NCBI GenBank assembly: GCA_964455685.1
Contig: CAYVZE010000021.1
Span: 1 to 36,540 of the forward strand
Origin: ZC4RG30 sp964455685
GTDB lineage: Bacteria; Pseudomonadota; Gammaproteobacteria; Steroidobacterales; Steroidobacteraceae
DNA length: 36,540 nucleotides
Reading direction: 5' to 3'
The position numbers and the translations under genes were made by a program. Below the pieces are notes generated by a model that saw nothing but the letters and a program-made list of their open reading frames with translations, was not told the DNA's origin and searched no databases. Each line of letters starts with the position of its first letter. Position 1 is the first letter of the stretch. Positions 22,965-31,472 of the stretch are shown in pieces.

Positions 22965-24356
22965 ATGGGCGCGCCCCGGCTTCACATCGAATCCGTGGAC
23001 ATCGCGCCGGGCGCGCTGCTGGCGCTGTCCGCGCGCGATCCGGATCGCTATCCCGTGCTGCTCGACAGCGCCGCGCAGGGCGCGCTGTCGCAGGTGTCGC
23101 TGCTGGCCGCGCTGCCGCGCGGCATGCTGTGGCTGGACGCGCGCGGCGGCCTGCACCGCCAGGGTGACCTGCCGGAGCTGCCGGCCACGGGTTTCCTGGC
23201 CGCGCTGGAGGCCCACTGGCAGGCCGCGCGCGCCGGCGCTGCCGGGCGTCCTCCCGAAGTGCCGTTCAGCGGCGGCTGGTTCGTCTACCTGGGCTATGAG
23301 CTCGCGCTGGAGACCGAACCGGCGCTGCGTCCCTGGTGGCCCGGGGCCAGCTTCGCCGACGCGCGCCCGGTGGCGGCGGCGCTGCGCATCCCGGTGGTGA
23401 TCGCCGTGGATGCCGAGGGCCGCGGCCAGCTTATCGCCGAACCCGGCGTGGGCGAGGACGAGCTCTCGCGCATCCGCGCCGACCTGGCTGAGGCGGGCGA
23501 GGGCGCGCCGGCCGTGACGGCCCCGCCGCCCGTGGTCACGCTGCAGGAAGAGGCGCCGGAGGCGTACCTGGAGCGCATCCGCCGCGCCAAGGAGTACATC
23601 CGCGCCGGCGACATCTACCAGGCCAACCTGTCGCGCTGGTGGCGCGCCGAGTTGCCAGCGGGTTATGCGGCTGCGGACCTGTACCGTCGCCTGCGCCAGT
23701 GCAATCCCGCGCCGTTTGCCGGCTTTGCGCAGCTGGGCGAGTTCCGCGTGCTGTCCTCCTCGCCGGAGCGGCTGCTGCGCATTCAGGGACGGCGGCTGGA
23801 TACCCGTCCCATCGCCGGCACGCATCCGCGTGGCAAGACCGAGGACGAGGACCGCGAGCTGAAGGCCGCGCTGGTGGCGCACCCCAAGGAGCGCGCCGAG
23901 CACGTGATGCTGATCGACCTGGCGCGCAACGACCTGGGGCGCGTGTCGGTGGGCGGCAGCGTGCACGTGGACGAATACATGGCGGTGGAGACGTACGCGC
24001 ACGTGCACCACATCGTCTCCAACGTCACCGGCCTGCTGGCCGACGGCGTGTCCCCGGCCGCGGCGCTGCGGGCGGTGTTCCCGGGCGGCACCATCACCGG
24101 CTGCCCCAAGGTGCGCTGCATGCAGATCATCGCCGAGCTGGAAGGCGCGCCGCGCGGCCCGTACACGGGCAGCATGGGCTACCTGAACCATGACGGTTCC
24201 GGCGACTTCAACATCCTGATCCGCACCATGTCGCTGCAGGGCCGCCAGCTGGAGATCCGCGCCGGCGCCGGCATCGTGGCCGACTCGGTGCCCGAACGTG
24301 AACTGGCGGAGTCGCGCGCCAAGGCGCGCGGCATGCTGCTCGCCCTGTCGCCATGA
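22965..24356 (+). CDS. pabB: Aminodeoxychorismate synthase component I
   Basis: This is a roughly 463-residue chorismate-binding enzyme that makes 4-amino-4-deoxychorismate for folate. An N-terminal TrpE/PabB-type domain (RYPVLLDSA) is followed by a catalytic domain with NLSRWW near 220, SSSPERLL, RPIAGTHPRGK and GTITGCPKVRCMQII. Ala284 occupies the place of the lysine (PIKGT) used by E. coli PabB, so this enzyme belongs to the PIAGT type. Adjacent pabC supports PabB over anthranilate synthase. ATG at 22965 is preferred; GTG at 22941, abutting the fabF stop, is an alternative with no ribosome site. No glutamine amidotransferase partner (pabA) is in the window. Confidence 0.88.
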   Translation: MGAPRLHIESVDIAPGALLALSARDPDRYPVLLDSAAQGALSQVSLLAALPRGMLWLDARGGLHRQGDLPELPATGFLAALEAHWQAARAGAAGRPPEVPFSGGWFVYLGYELALETEPALRPWWPGASFADARPVAAALRIPVVIAVDAEGRGQLIAEPGVGEDELSRIRADLAEAGEGAPAVTAPPPVVTLQEEAPEAYLERIRRAKEYIRAGDIYQANLSRWWRAELPAGYAAADLYRRLRQCNPAPFAGFAQLGEFRVLSSSPERLLRIQGRRLDTRPIAGTHPRGKTEDEDRELKAALVAHPKERAEHVMLIDLARNDLGRVSVGGSVHVDEYMAVETYAHVHHIVSNVTGLLADGVSPAAALRAVFPGGTITGCPKVRCMQIIAELEGAPRGPYTGSMGYLNHDGSGDFNILIRTMSLQGRQLEIRAGAGIVADSVPERELAESRAKARGMLLALSP

Positions 24357-25189
24357 ACGCGCCGGTCGCGGCGACGCCGCTCGAAGTCCTGGTCGATGGC
24401 GCGCCCTGCGGCGAGCACTGGACGATGGACCGCGGGCTGCTCTACGGCGACGGCCTGTTCGAGACCCTGCTGGCCACGCGCGGACGCATCCGCTTCGAGG
24501 AGCTGCACGTGGCGCGCCTGGCCGAGGGCTGCCGCAGGCTCTTCATCGACGCCGACATCGGGCGCATCTTCTCGCAGGCGCGTGAAGTGGCGCAGCGCCA
24601 CGGCGAAGCCACGCTGCGGCTGCAGGTCACGCGCGGCATCGCACTGGCCCGCGGCTACACGCCCAGCGGCCGCGAGCGACCGCGCACCCTGCTGGCCGTG
24701 TTCCCGCCGCCTGCGGCGGGCGAAATCCCGCCGCAGGTGAGGGTGGTCACGCTGCGCGCCACGCTGGGGGAAAACCCGCTGCTGGCAGGCCTGAAGCATT
24801 GCAACCGCCTGGAGCAGGTGCTGGCCCGCCGGGAACTGGCGGCCTCCGGCACCGGCGCCTTCGAAGGCCTGCTGGCGGGTAGCTCCGGGGCGCTGGTCTC
24901 AGGCACCATGAGCAATGTGTTCCTGGACCTGGATGGCGAACTGGTGACCCCATCCCTGGATGCCTGCGGCGTGGCCGGCGTGATGCGCGCGGCCGTGCTG
25001 CGCGCCGCCGCCCGCGCCGGCATCGCGGTACGCGAGGCCCGCATTCCCTTCCCTGCGCTGCAGGGCTGCCGTGCGCTGGCGTTGTCGAACGCACGCATGG
25101 GACTGGTGCTGGCGCATGAGCTCGACGGCCGCGCGCTGCGCGACAACGCCGCGCTGCGTGCGCTGGCCTCGGAGGTGGCGCAGGCATGA
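24353..25189 (+). CDS. pabC: Aminodeoxychorismate lyase
   Basis: This 278-residue PLP enzyme of fold type IV releases pyruvate from aminodeoxychorismate to give p-aminobenzoate. The PLP lysine is Lys148 in AGLKHCNRLEQVLAR. The N-terminal RGLLYGDGLFETLL and C-terminal SGTMSNVFL segments are family hallmarks. It overlaps pabB by ATGA (24353-24356) and mltG by ATGA. The order pabC-mltG-tmk-holB matches many gammaproteobacteria. A branched-chain or D-amino acid transaminase, the same fold, is less likely in this setting. Confidence 0.93.
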   Translation: MNAPVAATPLEVLVDGAPCGEHWTMDRGLLYGDGLFETLLATRGRIRFEELHVARLAEGCRRLFIDADIGRIFSQAREVAQRHGEATLRLQVTRGIALARGYTPSGRERPRTLLAVFPPPAAGEIPPQVRVVTLRATLGENPLLAGLKHCNRLEQVLARRELAASGTGAFEGLLAGSSGALVSGTMSNVFLDLDGELVTPSLDACGVAGVMRAAVLRAAARAGIAVREARIPFPALQGCRALALSNARMGLVLAHELDGRALRDNAALRALASEVAQA

Positions 25190-26307
25190 CGCGCCGCCAC
25201 CTGGCCCTGTCCATCTTCGTTGCGCTGCTGCTGGTCGCGGCGGCATCCGCGCTGTGGATGTGGCACAGCATCCGCGTGGCCGCGCTGACGCCCGGCACGG
25301 CCAGCATCATGCAGGAGTTCGACGTGCCGCAGGGCGCCAGCCTGCGCGCGGTGCTGAAGGACCTCGAGGAGCGGCAGCTGATCCGCAGCGCGAAGAAGCT
25401 GGAGTGGTACCTGCGCTGCTGCTGGCGCGGCGACATGGGCAAGGGCATCAAGGCCGGCCGCTACCGCTTCCTGCCCGGCGAGCACCCGCTGGTGATCCTG
25501 CGCAACATGGTGGACGGCAAGGTGGTCACCCAGACCCTGACCATCCTCGAGGGCTGGACCTTCGCGCAGATGCGCCGGGCGCTCTCGCGTGCCAAGGACC
25601 TGAAGCTGACGGTGGCCGACTACACCGACGAGCAGATCATGCGCGAGCTGGGCGTGCCGGACCTGCCGCCCGAGGGACGCTTCGCGCCCGACACCTACGT
25701 GTACGCCCCCGGCGTCACCACCGACATGCAGATCCTGCGCCTGGCCTACGAGAACCAGCGGCGCAACCTGTACGAGGCCTGGGATGCGCGCCAGCCGGAC
25801 CTGCCCATCAATACGCCCGACGAGGCGCTGGTGCTGGCTTCGATGATCGAGAAGGAAACCGGCCTGGCCAGCGAGCGGGCGCGCATCGCCGGCGTGTTCA
25901 TCAATCGCCTGCGCATCGGCATGAGGCTGCAGTCCGATCCCACCGTGATCTACGGCATGCGCGACCGCTACGACGGCAACATCCGTCGCAGCGACCTGAC
26001 GCGCGACACTCCGTGGAACACCTACACGCGCGCGGGCCTGCCGCCCACGCCCATCGCGCTGCCCGGGCGCGAAGCCATCTTCGCGGCACTGAACCCGGAG
26101 GCCACCGACGCGCTGTTCTTCGTCGCCATCGGCGATGGCAGCGGCGGGCATTTCTTCTCCGCCACGCTGGCCGAGCACAACCGGGCGGTGCAGCGCTACC
26201 TGGAGCGCCTGCGCATGCGCTCGCTGACCACGGCCTGGGAGGAGATCAACCGGGAAGGCGCCGCCGGCGCCGTGGCCGAGGCCGCGCCCGAGTCCGCCGA
26301 GCCATGA
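25186..26307 (+). CDS. mltG: Endolytic murein transglycosylase
   Basis: This 373-residue inner-membrane enzyme cuts nascent peptidoglycan glycan strands. An N-terminal membrane helix (about 7-27) leads to a LysM-like region (FDVPQGASLRAVLKDLE) and a YceG domain. The catalytic Glu is Glu222 in ASMIEKETG, and MRLQSDPTVIYG follows. The C-terminal tail is Ala/Glu-rich. It overlaps pabC and tmk by ATGA on each side. Confidence 0.95.
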   Translation: MTRRHLALSIFVALLLVAAASALWMWHSIRVAALTPGTASIMQEFDVPQGASLRAVLKDLEERQLIRSAKKLEWYLRCCWRGDMGKGIKAGRYRFLPGEHPLVILRNMVDGKVVTQTLTILEGWTFAQMRRALSRAKDLKLTVADYTDEQIMRELGVPDLPPEGRFAPDTYVYAPGVTTDMQILRLAYENQRRNLYEAWDARQPDLPINTPDEALVLASMIEKETGLASERARIAGVFINRLRIGMRLQSDPTVIYGMRDRYDGNIRRSDLTRDTPWNTYTRAGLPPTPIALPGREAIFAALNPEATDALFFVAIGDGSGGHFFSATLAEHNRAVQRYLERLRMRSLTTAWEEINREGAAGAVAEAAPESAEP

Positions 26308-26924
26308 GCCAGGGCCGCTTCATCACGCTCGAGGGCATCGAGGGTGCCGGCAAGTCCAGCCTGCAGCGCGCACTGGCCGCTGCGCTGGCGCAGCGCGGCC
26401 GCCTGGTCTGCGCCACGCGCGAGCCTGGCGGCACGCCGCTGGCCGAGGAGATCCGCGCCATCGCGCTGGCACGGCGCGAGGAAGCCATGCCGCCGGCCAC
26501 CGAGCTGCTGCTGATGTTCGCGGCCCGTGCCGCGCACGTGGAAGGCCGCATCCGGCCAGCGCTGGCGCGCGGCGAGTGGGTGCTGTGCGACCGTTTCACC
26601 GATGCCAGCCGCGCCTACCAGGGGGCTGGACGCGGCCTCGACGCCGCCCACATCGAGCAGCTTGCCGCCATCGCCCACCCCGGCCTGGTGCCCGACTGCA
26701 CGCTGCTGCTCGACCTGCCGCCGGAGCTGGGGCTGGCCCGTGCGCGCCAGCGGGGCGAGGGCGGCGACCGCTTCGAGGACGAACGCGTGGCCTTCTTCGC
26801 GCGCGTGCGCGCGCGCTACCTGGAACTGGCCGCGGCCGAGCCGGCGCGCTTCCGCGTGATCGATGCCACGGCCACGCCGGAGCAGGTCCTGGCTGCCTCG
26901 CTGGCGGCGCTGGAGGGGCTGTGA
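26304..26924 (+). CDS. tmk: dTMP kinase
   Basis: This is a 206-residue thymidylate kinase. The P-loop GIEGAGKS (11-18), the DR motif in CDRFTDASRAYQG and the LID segment RARQRGEGGDRFE are all present. It starts inside the mltG stop (ATGA) and ends in a GTGA overlap with holB. A longer frame upstream is an out-of-frame read through mltG and was discarded. Confidence 0.96.
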   Translation: MSQGRFITLEGIEGAGKSSLQRALAAALAQRGRLVCATREPGGTPLAEEIRAIALARREEAMPPATELLLMFAARAAHVEGRIRPALARGEWVLCDRFTDASRAYQGAGRGLDAAHIEQLAAIAHPGLVPDCTLLLDLPPELGLARARQRGEGGDRFEDERVAFFARVRARYLELAAAEPARFRVIDATATPEQVLAASLAALEGL

Positions 26925-27865
26925 AGCTCCATCCCTGGCTCGAGCCGGCCGCTGCCCAGCTCCTGGCGGCACGCGAGGCAGGTCGCCTGCCGCCGGCACT
27001 GCTGATCCACGAGGCCCCGGGCACCGGCGCGCGCCGCCTCGCGGCGCTGTTCGCGCAGCTGCGCTTCTGCACCGGCGCCAGGCCGCCCTGTGGACAGTGC
27101 AGCCACTGCCGGCGCGTGGAGCAGGGCGAGCACCCCGACTTCATTCTGGTCGAGCCCGACGCCAGCAAGTCGAAGCTGGGCCAGATCAGCGTCGAGCAGG
27201 CGCGCGAGATCGGCCAGCAGCTGTCGATGTCGAGCTACGAGGGACGCGGCACGGTGCTGGTGATCCAGCCGGCTGACGCCATGAACCGCAATGCCGCCAA
27301 CGCGCTGCTGAAGACGCTGGAGGAGCCGCGCGCGGACGCCCACCTGCTGCTGCTGACCAGCATGCCCAGCCAGCTGCCGGCCACCATCCGCAGCCGCTGC
27401 CAGAAGCTCGCCGTGCCGGCCCCGGACCGTGAGGCGGCGCTGGCCTGGCTCACCGCCGAGCGGCCGCAGCATCGCAACGACTGGCCGAAGGTGCTGGACG
27501 TGCTGGGCGTGGCCCCCCTGGCGGCGCTGGAGGCCGACCTGGAGCGCATCCTGGCCATCCGTGCGGACATCGAGCGGGTGCTGGACGGGGCCGCGCAGGG
27601 CCGCCTGGACGTGATCCGCGTGGCCCACGCCTGGGCCGGGGAGGACCTGCCGCTGCGTCTGGCCGGCCTTGAGAACTGCCTCACAGATCGTGTCCTGACA
27701 ATGCGCGGCGAGTCCCGGTTGCCAGCGCCCGGTCGTGACATAAATATCGCCTCTGCGCTGCGCCTGCTGTCCGATGTGTCAGCGCTGCGTCGCCAGCTCG
27801 CCGAGGCCGCCCTGAACCGGCCCCTGGCAGTGGAACGCCAGCTCTGGAGGCTGCAGGGCGCGTAG
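26921..27865 (+). CDS. holB: DNA polymerase III delta prime subunit
   Basis: This 314-residue clamp-loader subunit lacks a working ATPase loop: GTGARR replaces the usual lysine, as expected for delta prime. A zinc module of four cysteines (50, 57, 60, 63) is intact, and the N-terminal AAA+ fold includes ALLKTLEEP. The start is GTG at 26921, overlapping the tmk stop by GTGA. The next gene, pilZ, begins 21 bases downstream with its own ribosome site. Confidence 0.94.
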   Translation: MKLHPWLEPAAAQLLAAREAGRLPPALLIHEAPGTGARRLAALFAQLRFCTGARPPCGQCSHCRRVEQGEHPDFILVEPDASKSKLGQISVEQAREIGQQLSMSSYEGRGTVLVIQPADAMNRNAANALLKTLEEPRADAHLLLLTSMPSQLPATIRSRCQKLAVPAPDREAALAWLTAERPQHRNDWPKVLDVLGVAPLAALEADLERILAIRADIERVLDGAAQGRLDVIRVAHAWAGEDLPLRLAGLENCLTDRVLTMRGESRLPAPGRDINIASALRLLSDVSALRRQLAEAALNRPLAVERQLWRLQGA

Positions 27866-27886
27866 GGACTGGAGGATCGGATTCGG

Positions 27887-28258
27887 ATGGCGCCTAAAGA
27901 CACTTCCCGCACGGGCACGCACAACAAGCCCGGACTGCTGACCCTGACCATCAAGGACAAGAGCGCCCTGTACATGGCCTACATGCCGTTCGTGAAGAAC
28001 GGTGGGCTGTTCATCCCCACCAACAGCAGCTACCGCCTCGGCGACGACGTGTTCATGCTGCTGAACCTGATGGGTGAGGACGAGAAGCTGCCGGTGGCCG
28101 GACGGGTGATCTGGGTGACCCCGAAGGGGGCGCAGGGCAAGCGCACCGCCGGCATCGGCGTGCAGTTCAGCGAGCAGGACCGCGGGATGACACAGAAGAA
28201 GATCGAGGATTACCTCGCCGCCGCGCTGCGCGGCGAGAAGCCCACGCACACCATGTGA
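27887..28258 (+). CDS. pilZ: Type IV pilus PilZ-domain protein
   Basis: This is a 123-residue single PilZ domain (VAGRVIWVTP...TAGIGVQF). The RxxxR motif needed to bind cyclic di-GMP is not present in the N-terminal segment, which matches the PilZ subgroup of type IV pilus assembly (as in Pseudomonas and Xanthomonas PilZ). GGAGGA at 27871-27876 precedes the ATG. In related genomes it sits between holB and tatD; here it is followed instead by a hairpin and a convergent gene. Confidence 0.9.
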   Translation: MAPKDTSRTGTHNKPGLLTLTIKDKSALYMAYMPFVKNGGLFIPTNSSYRLGDDVFMLLNLMGEDEKLPVAGRVIWVTPKGAQGKRTAGIGVQFSEQDRGMTQKKIEDYLAAALRGEKPTHTM

Positions 28259-28264
28259 GGGCAG

Positions 28265-28286
28265 GGCGCCGGCTCAGGCCGGCGCC
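28265..28286. terminator. Bidirectional hairpin between pilZ and the cNMP/rhodanese gene
   Basis: A perfect 9-bp stem (GGCGCCGGC at 28265-28273, GCCGGCGCC at 28278-28286) with a four-base loop TCAG. The minus-strand gene's stop (TGA, plus-strand TCA at 28274-28276) lies in the loop. There is no T tract on either side. It may end both convergent transcripts. Confidence 0.5.
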
Positions 28287-29353
28287 ACGCGGCGCAGTCC
28301 GCGCTCCATCGAACTGATGCCGCCCTTCAGCACGTAGGCATCGAAGCCCTTTTCCATCAGGATGAACGCCGCCGCGGAGCTCCTGCGGCCGGTGTCGCAA
28401 TACACCACCACGGGCTTGGACATGTCCAGCGTCGAGAGCTTCAGGCGGATGAAGTACAGCGGTACGTTGACGGCGTCCTCGATGGCGAGGTTCTGGTACT
28501 CGGAGGGCAGGCGCACGTCCAGCCACACCGCGCCCTTCTTCGCCACCAGCTGCTCGGCCTGTTCCGGCGTCACCCAGCGCACCAGCGGCTCGTTCAGCAG
28601 CTCGCGGAAATCCTTCTTCGACAGGCGCATCAGCACACCGTCGGTGAGCATGGTCACCGTGGCATTGCGCTTGGTCTCGGAGATCAGCGCCTCCTCGCCG
28701 AAGGTGTCGCCGATGCCCAGCTCGGCGAGGCGGATGCCTTCCTTGTTCAGCGGCGTCTCGCGCGTGACCACGCAGCGGCCGGTGACGATGGCGTAGAAGT
28801 AGTCGCCCTCGTCACCCTGGTGGATCACCACGTCGCCGGCCTTGAAGGGCACGCGCTCCATGCGCAGGAAAATGGCCTGGATGTTGGCCGGCGGGATGCG
28901 CTGCATGGCCTTGCTCTGCAGCAGCGTGGTCATCCAGTCGTCGCCGGCCTGGCCCTGCAGCTGGGACTGCAGCTCGGTCACCTCGTAGGTGCCGGTCTGG
29001 TCCCAGGTGATCATTACGTCCAGCAGCTCGCTGTCGATGGCGAGGTACTCGACCGTGTCCATGGCGCGCGCGGTGCAGGTGCGCGGCACCTTGGTGGGCA
29101 GGGGATTGCGGGCCTCGGGCGTGCCGCCGCGGATGGCGCCGGTGATGCGCCCGTCCTCGGACAGCTCGATGGTGCCCGACACCACCCAGATGGTGCGCTT
29201 GTCCGAGTCGCCCTGCTTGAACAGCAGGCGGCCCGGCTCGAGCTCACGAATGAAAACCTTCTTCGCCAGCGCAGCCTGGTTTTCCTTCTTCATGCCGTCG
29301 AGCGGCGAGAACTTGCGCAGCTGCGCCACATCGACCGGACGACCCTGGCTCAT
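28274..29353 (-). CDS. Cyclic nucleotide-binding and rhodanese fusion protein
   Basis: This 359-residue soluble protein has three domains. The first cyclic-nucleotide-like domain (about 15-120) lacks a clear phosphate-binding cassette. The second (about 140-255) keeps one: FGEEALISETKRNATV (218-233, with Glu220 and Arg229). A rhodanese domain follows (about 265-355) with active-site Cys319 in CDTGRRS. It would bind cAMP or cGMP and may couple this to sulfur transfer or redox sensing. No DNA-binding domain is visible, so it is not a Crp-type regulator. The gene converges with pilZ. Its function is not established. Confidence 0.82.
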   Translation of the reverse strand: MSQGRPVDVAQLRKFSPLDGMKKENQAALAKKVFIRELEPGRLLFKQGDSDKRTIWVVSGTIELSEDGRITGAIRGGTPEARNPLPTKVPRTCTARAMDTVEYLAIDSELLDVMITWDQTGTYEVTELQSQLQGQAGDDWMTTLLQSKAMQRIPPANIQAIFLRMERVPFKAGDVVIHQGDEGDYFYAIVTGRCVVTRETPLNKEGIRLAELGIGDTFGEEALISETKRNATVTMLTDGVLMRLSKKDFRELLNEPLVRWVTPEQAEQLVAKKGAVWLDVRLPSEYQNLAIEDAVNVPLYFIRLKLSTLDMSKPVVVYCDTGRRSSAAAFILMEKGFDAYVLKGGISSMERGLRRVAPA

Positions 29354-29407
29354 TGCCGCCGTCCAATCGCCGTTGTTGTCAGCGCTGGTTGTTGCATTGC
29401 GCCCGAA

Positions 29408-29416
29408 ATACTAGCA
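29408..29416 (-). promoter_or_regulatory. Candidate promoter for the cNMP/rhodanese gene
   Basis: Reading the minus strand, TGC is followed by TAGTAT (plus-strand 29408-29413), an extended -10 match about 55 bases before the ATG at 29353. It lies just after the FadJ-like gene's stop at 29430, suggesting the two genes are transcribed separately. Confidence 0.4.
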
Positions 29417-29429
29417 CGCGGGCGGCGGG

Positions 29430-31472
29430 TCACAGCCCGGACCAGCCGGGATCCGGCTCAAAACGTGAGCCATGTTGCAGACGCAGGCGCGACAGCCGCT
29501 CCTTCAGGGCGGCCGCCCCCTCGCTGCCGATCCAGGCCATCGGCCCGCCCCGGAACGGCGCGAAGCCGGCGCCGAAGATCATGCCGGCATCGATGAGGTC
29601 GGCGTCTGCCACGATGCGCTCGCGCAGGCAGGCCACGCACTCGTTGGCGAAGGTGAGCATGAGGCGGTCGGCCAGGTCGGCCGGGATCTCCTTGTCGTCC
29701 ACCGCCCGCTTGACGGCCTTCCCCTCGGCCCAGCGGTAGTAGCCCTGGCCGCTCTTGCGGCCGAGCTGGCCGGCAGCGACCAGCTGCTCGATGCGCGTCA
29801 GCGTCACCGGTGGCGTGCGGCCGATGGCTGCGCCGATGTTCTCCCCCACGTGCTTGCAGACATCCAGGCCCACCACGTCCGCCAGTTCGACCGGTCCCAT
29901 GGGCATTCCGAAGGCCGTGGCGGCAGCATCCACCACCTCCGGGTCGATGCCCTGTTCCACCGCAATCATGGCCTCCTGCATGTAGGGGATCAGCACCCGG
30001 TTGACCAGGAAGCCCGGCGAGGAACGGCAGGGCAGGGGCAGCTTGTCGATGCGCCGCACGAAGGCCGCCGCCGCGGCGGCCGTGGCGGGCGCGGTGGACG
30101 CCGATTCGATGATCTCCACCAGCGGCATCTGTGCCACCGGGTTGAAGAAATGCAGGCCCACGAAGCGGCTGGCATCGGCCATGCCCTCGGCCAGCGTCTC
30201 CAGCACCAGGCTCGAGGTATTGGTGGCCAGGATGGCGGAGGGCTTCATGCGCGGCAGCAGGCTGGCGTACAGCGCGCGTTTGGCCTCGAGGTCCTCGTAG
30301 ATGGCTTCGATCACCAGGTCCGCCTCGGGTACGCGCGCGCCTTCCACGTCGGCCACCAGCCGCGCGCCCACGGCCGCTCGCTCATCCGGTTGCGTGACGC
30401 GCTTGTCGAACAGGCCGGCAGCGCGCTCGAGCGCGGGCTTGACGTATTTCATCTCGCGATCCTGCAGGCTCACGGTGAAGCCGCGCAGCGCGCACCATGC
30501 CGCGATGTCGCCGCCCATCAGTCCCGCGCCCACCACATGCACATGGCGGATCTGCGGTGCCGCGGCGCCGGCCTTCGCGCCGATGCCCTTGAGCCGGTCC
30601 TGCAGCAGGAACACGCGGATCAGGTTGCGCGCAGTGGGATCGCGGAACAGCGCCGAGATGGAGTGCGCCTCGGCCTCGTAGGCCGCGCGCCCGCGGGCGC
30701 CGTGGCGCTTCCACAGTTCCACGATGGCGAAGGGCGCCGGGTAGTGCTCGCGCCGCACGCGCCTGGCCACCTGCCGTTCCAGCGCGGGCGCCAGGAAGCC
30801 GCGTACCACCGGCCAGGAAAGCACCCGCTCGGAGAACGGCGGGCGATGGCGGGCTGGGCGGTCGATGAGCAGGCGGCGCGCCACGCGCTCGGCCTCGGTG
30901 GCCGGCACCAGCGCATCCACCAGCCCCATCCGGAGGGCCTTCTCGCCGCGGATGGTCTTGCCGGTCAGCATCATGTCCATGGCCGGCCGCACGCCCAGCA
31001 GCCGCACAGAGCGCACGGTGCCGCCGAATCCGGGATGGATGCCGAGCTGCACTTCGGGCAGCCCCAGCGCCAGCTTGCCGTCATCCACGCCCACGCGGTA
31101 GGTGCAGGCCAGCGACAGCTCCATGCCGCCACCCAGTGCGAAGCCCTGGATCACCACCGCCGAGGGGCAGGGCAGGGCTTCGATGCGATCGCACAGGCGC
31201 TGGCCGCGCAGCACCGCCGTGCGCGCTTCCTCCTCGGAGGCGAAGCGCGTGAACTCGTTGATGTCGGCGCCGGCGATGAAGCCGCCAGGCTTGCCCGAGC
31301 GGATCAGAAGGCCCCTGGGCGGTGCGCGCTCGATGGCGTCGAGCACGCGGCCGAGCTCCTCGAGCACGTCGATCGACAGGGTGTTGGCAGAGCGTCCGGG
31401 AACATCCAGCGTCAACACGCCGATGCCGTCGTTGTCCGTCCGGTAGTCCCAGGCGGCTGTCTTGGTGTTCAT
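29430..31472 (-). CDS. Bifunctional enoyl-CoA hydratase/3-hydroxyacyl-CoA dehydrogenase (FadJ-like)
   Basis: This 680-residue beta-oxidation enzyme joins two activities. The hydratase half (about 1-200) has FIAGADINEF for the oxyanion hole and both catalytic glutamates, Glu118 (GGGMELSLACTYR) and Glu140 (LPEVQLGIHPGFGG). The dehydrogenase half has the NAD motif GAGLMG (315-320) and catalytic His441 in HFFNPVAQMP. It resembles FadJ/FadB alpha subunits; the matching thiolase gene is not adjacent. It overlaps the upstream EEP-family gene by ATGA (31469-31472). Its reduced cofactors fit etfBA elsewhere in the window. Confidence 0.9.
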   Translation of the reverse strand: MNTKTAAWDYRTDNDGIGVLTLDVPGRSANTLSIDVLEELGRVLDAIERAPPRGLLIRSGKPGGFIAGADINEFTRFASEEEARTAVLRGQRLCDRIEALPCPSAVVIQGFALGGGMELSLACTYRVGVDDGKLALGLPEVQLGIHPGFGGTVRSVRLLGVRPAMDMMLTGKTIRGEKALRMGLVDALVPATEAERVARRLLIDRPARHRPPFSERVLSWPVVRGFLAPALERQVARRVRREHYPAPFAIVELWKRHGARGRAAYEAEAHSISALFRDPTARNLIRVFLLQDRLKGIGAKAGAAAPQIRHVHVVGAGLMGGDIAAWCALRGFTVSLQDREMKYVKPALERAAGLFDKRVTQPDERAAVGARLVADVEGARVPEADLVIEAIYEDLEAKRALYASLLPRMKPSAILATNTSSLVLETLAEGMADASRFVGLHFFNPVAQMPLVEIIESASTAPATAAAAAAFVRRIDKLPLPCRSSPGFLVNRVLIPYMQEAMIAVEQGIDPEVVDAAATAFGMPMGPVELADVVGLDVCKHVGENIGAAIGRTPPVTLTRIEQLVAAGQLGRKSGQGYYRWAEGKAVKRAVDDKEIPADLADRLMLTFANECVACLRERIVADADLIDAGMIFGAGFAPFRGGPMAWIGSEGAAALKERLSRLRLQHGSRFEPDPGWSGL

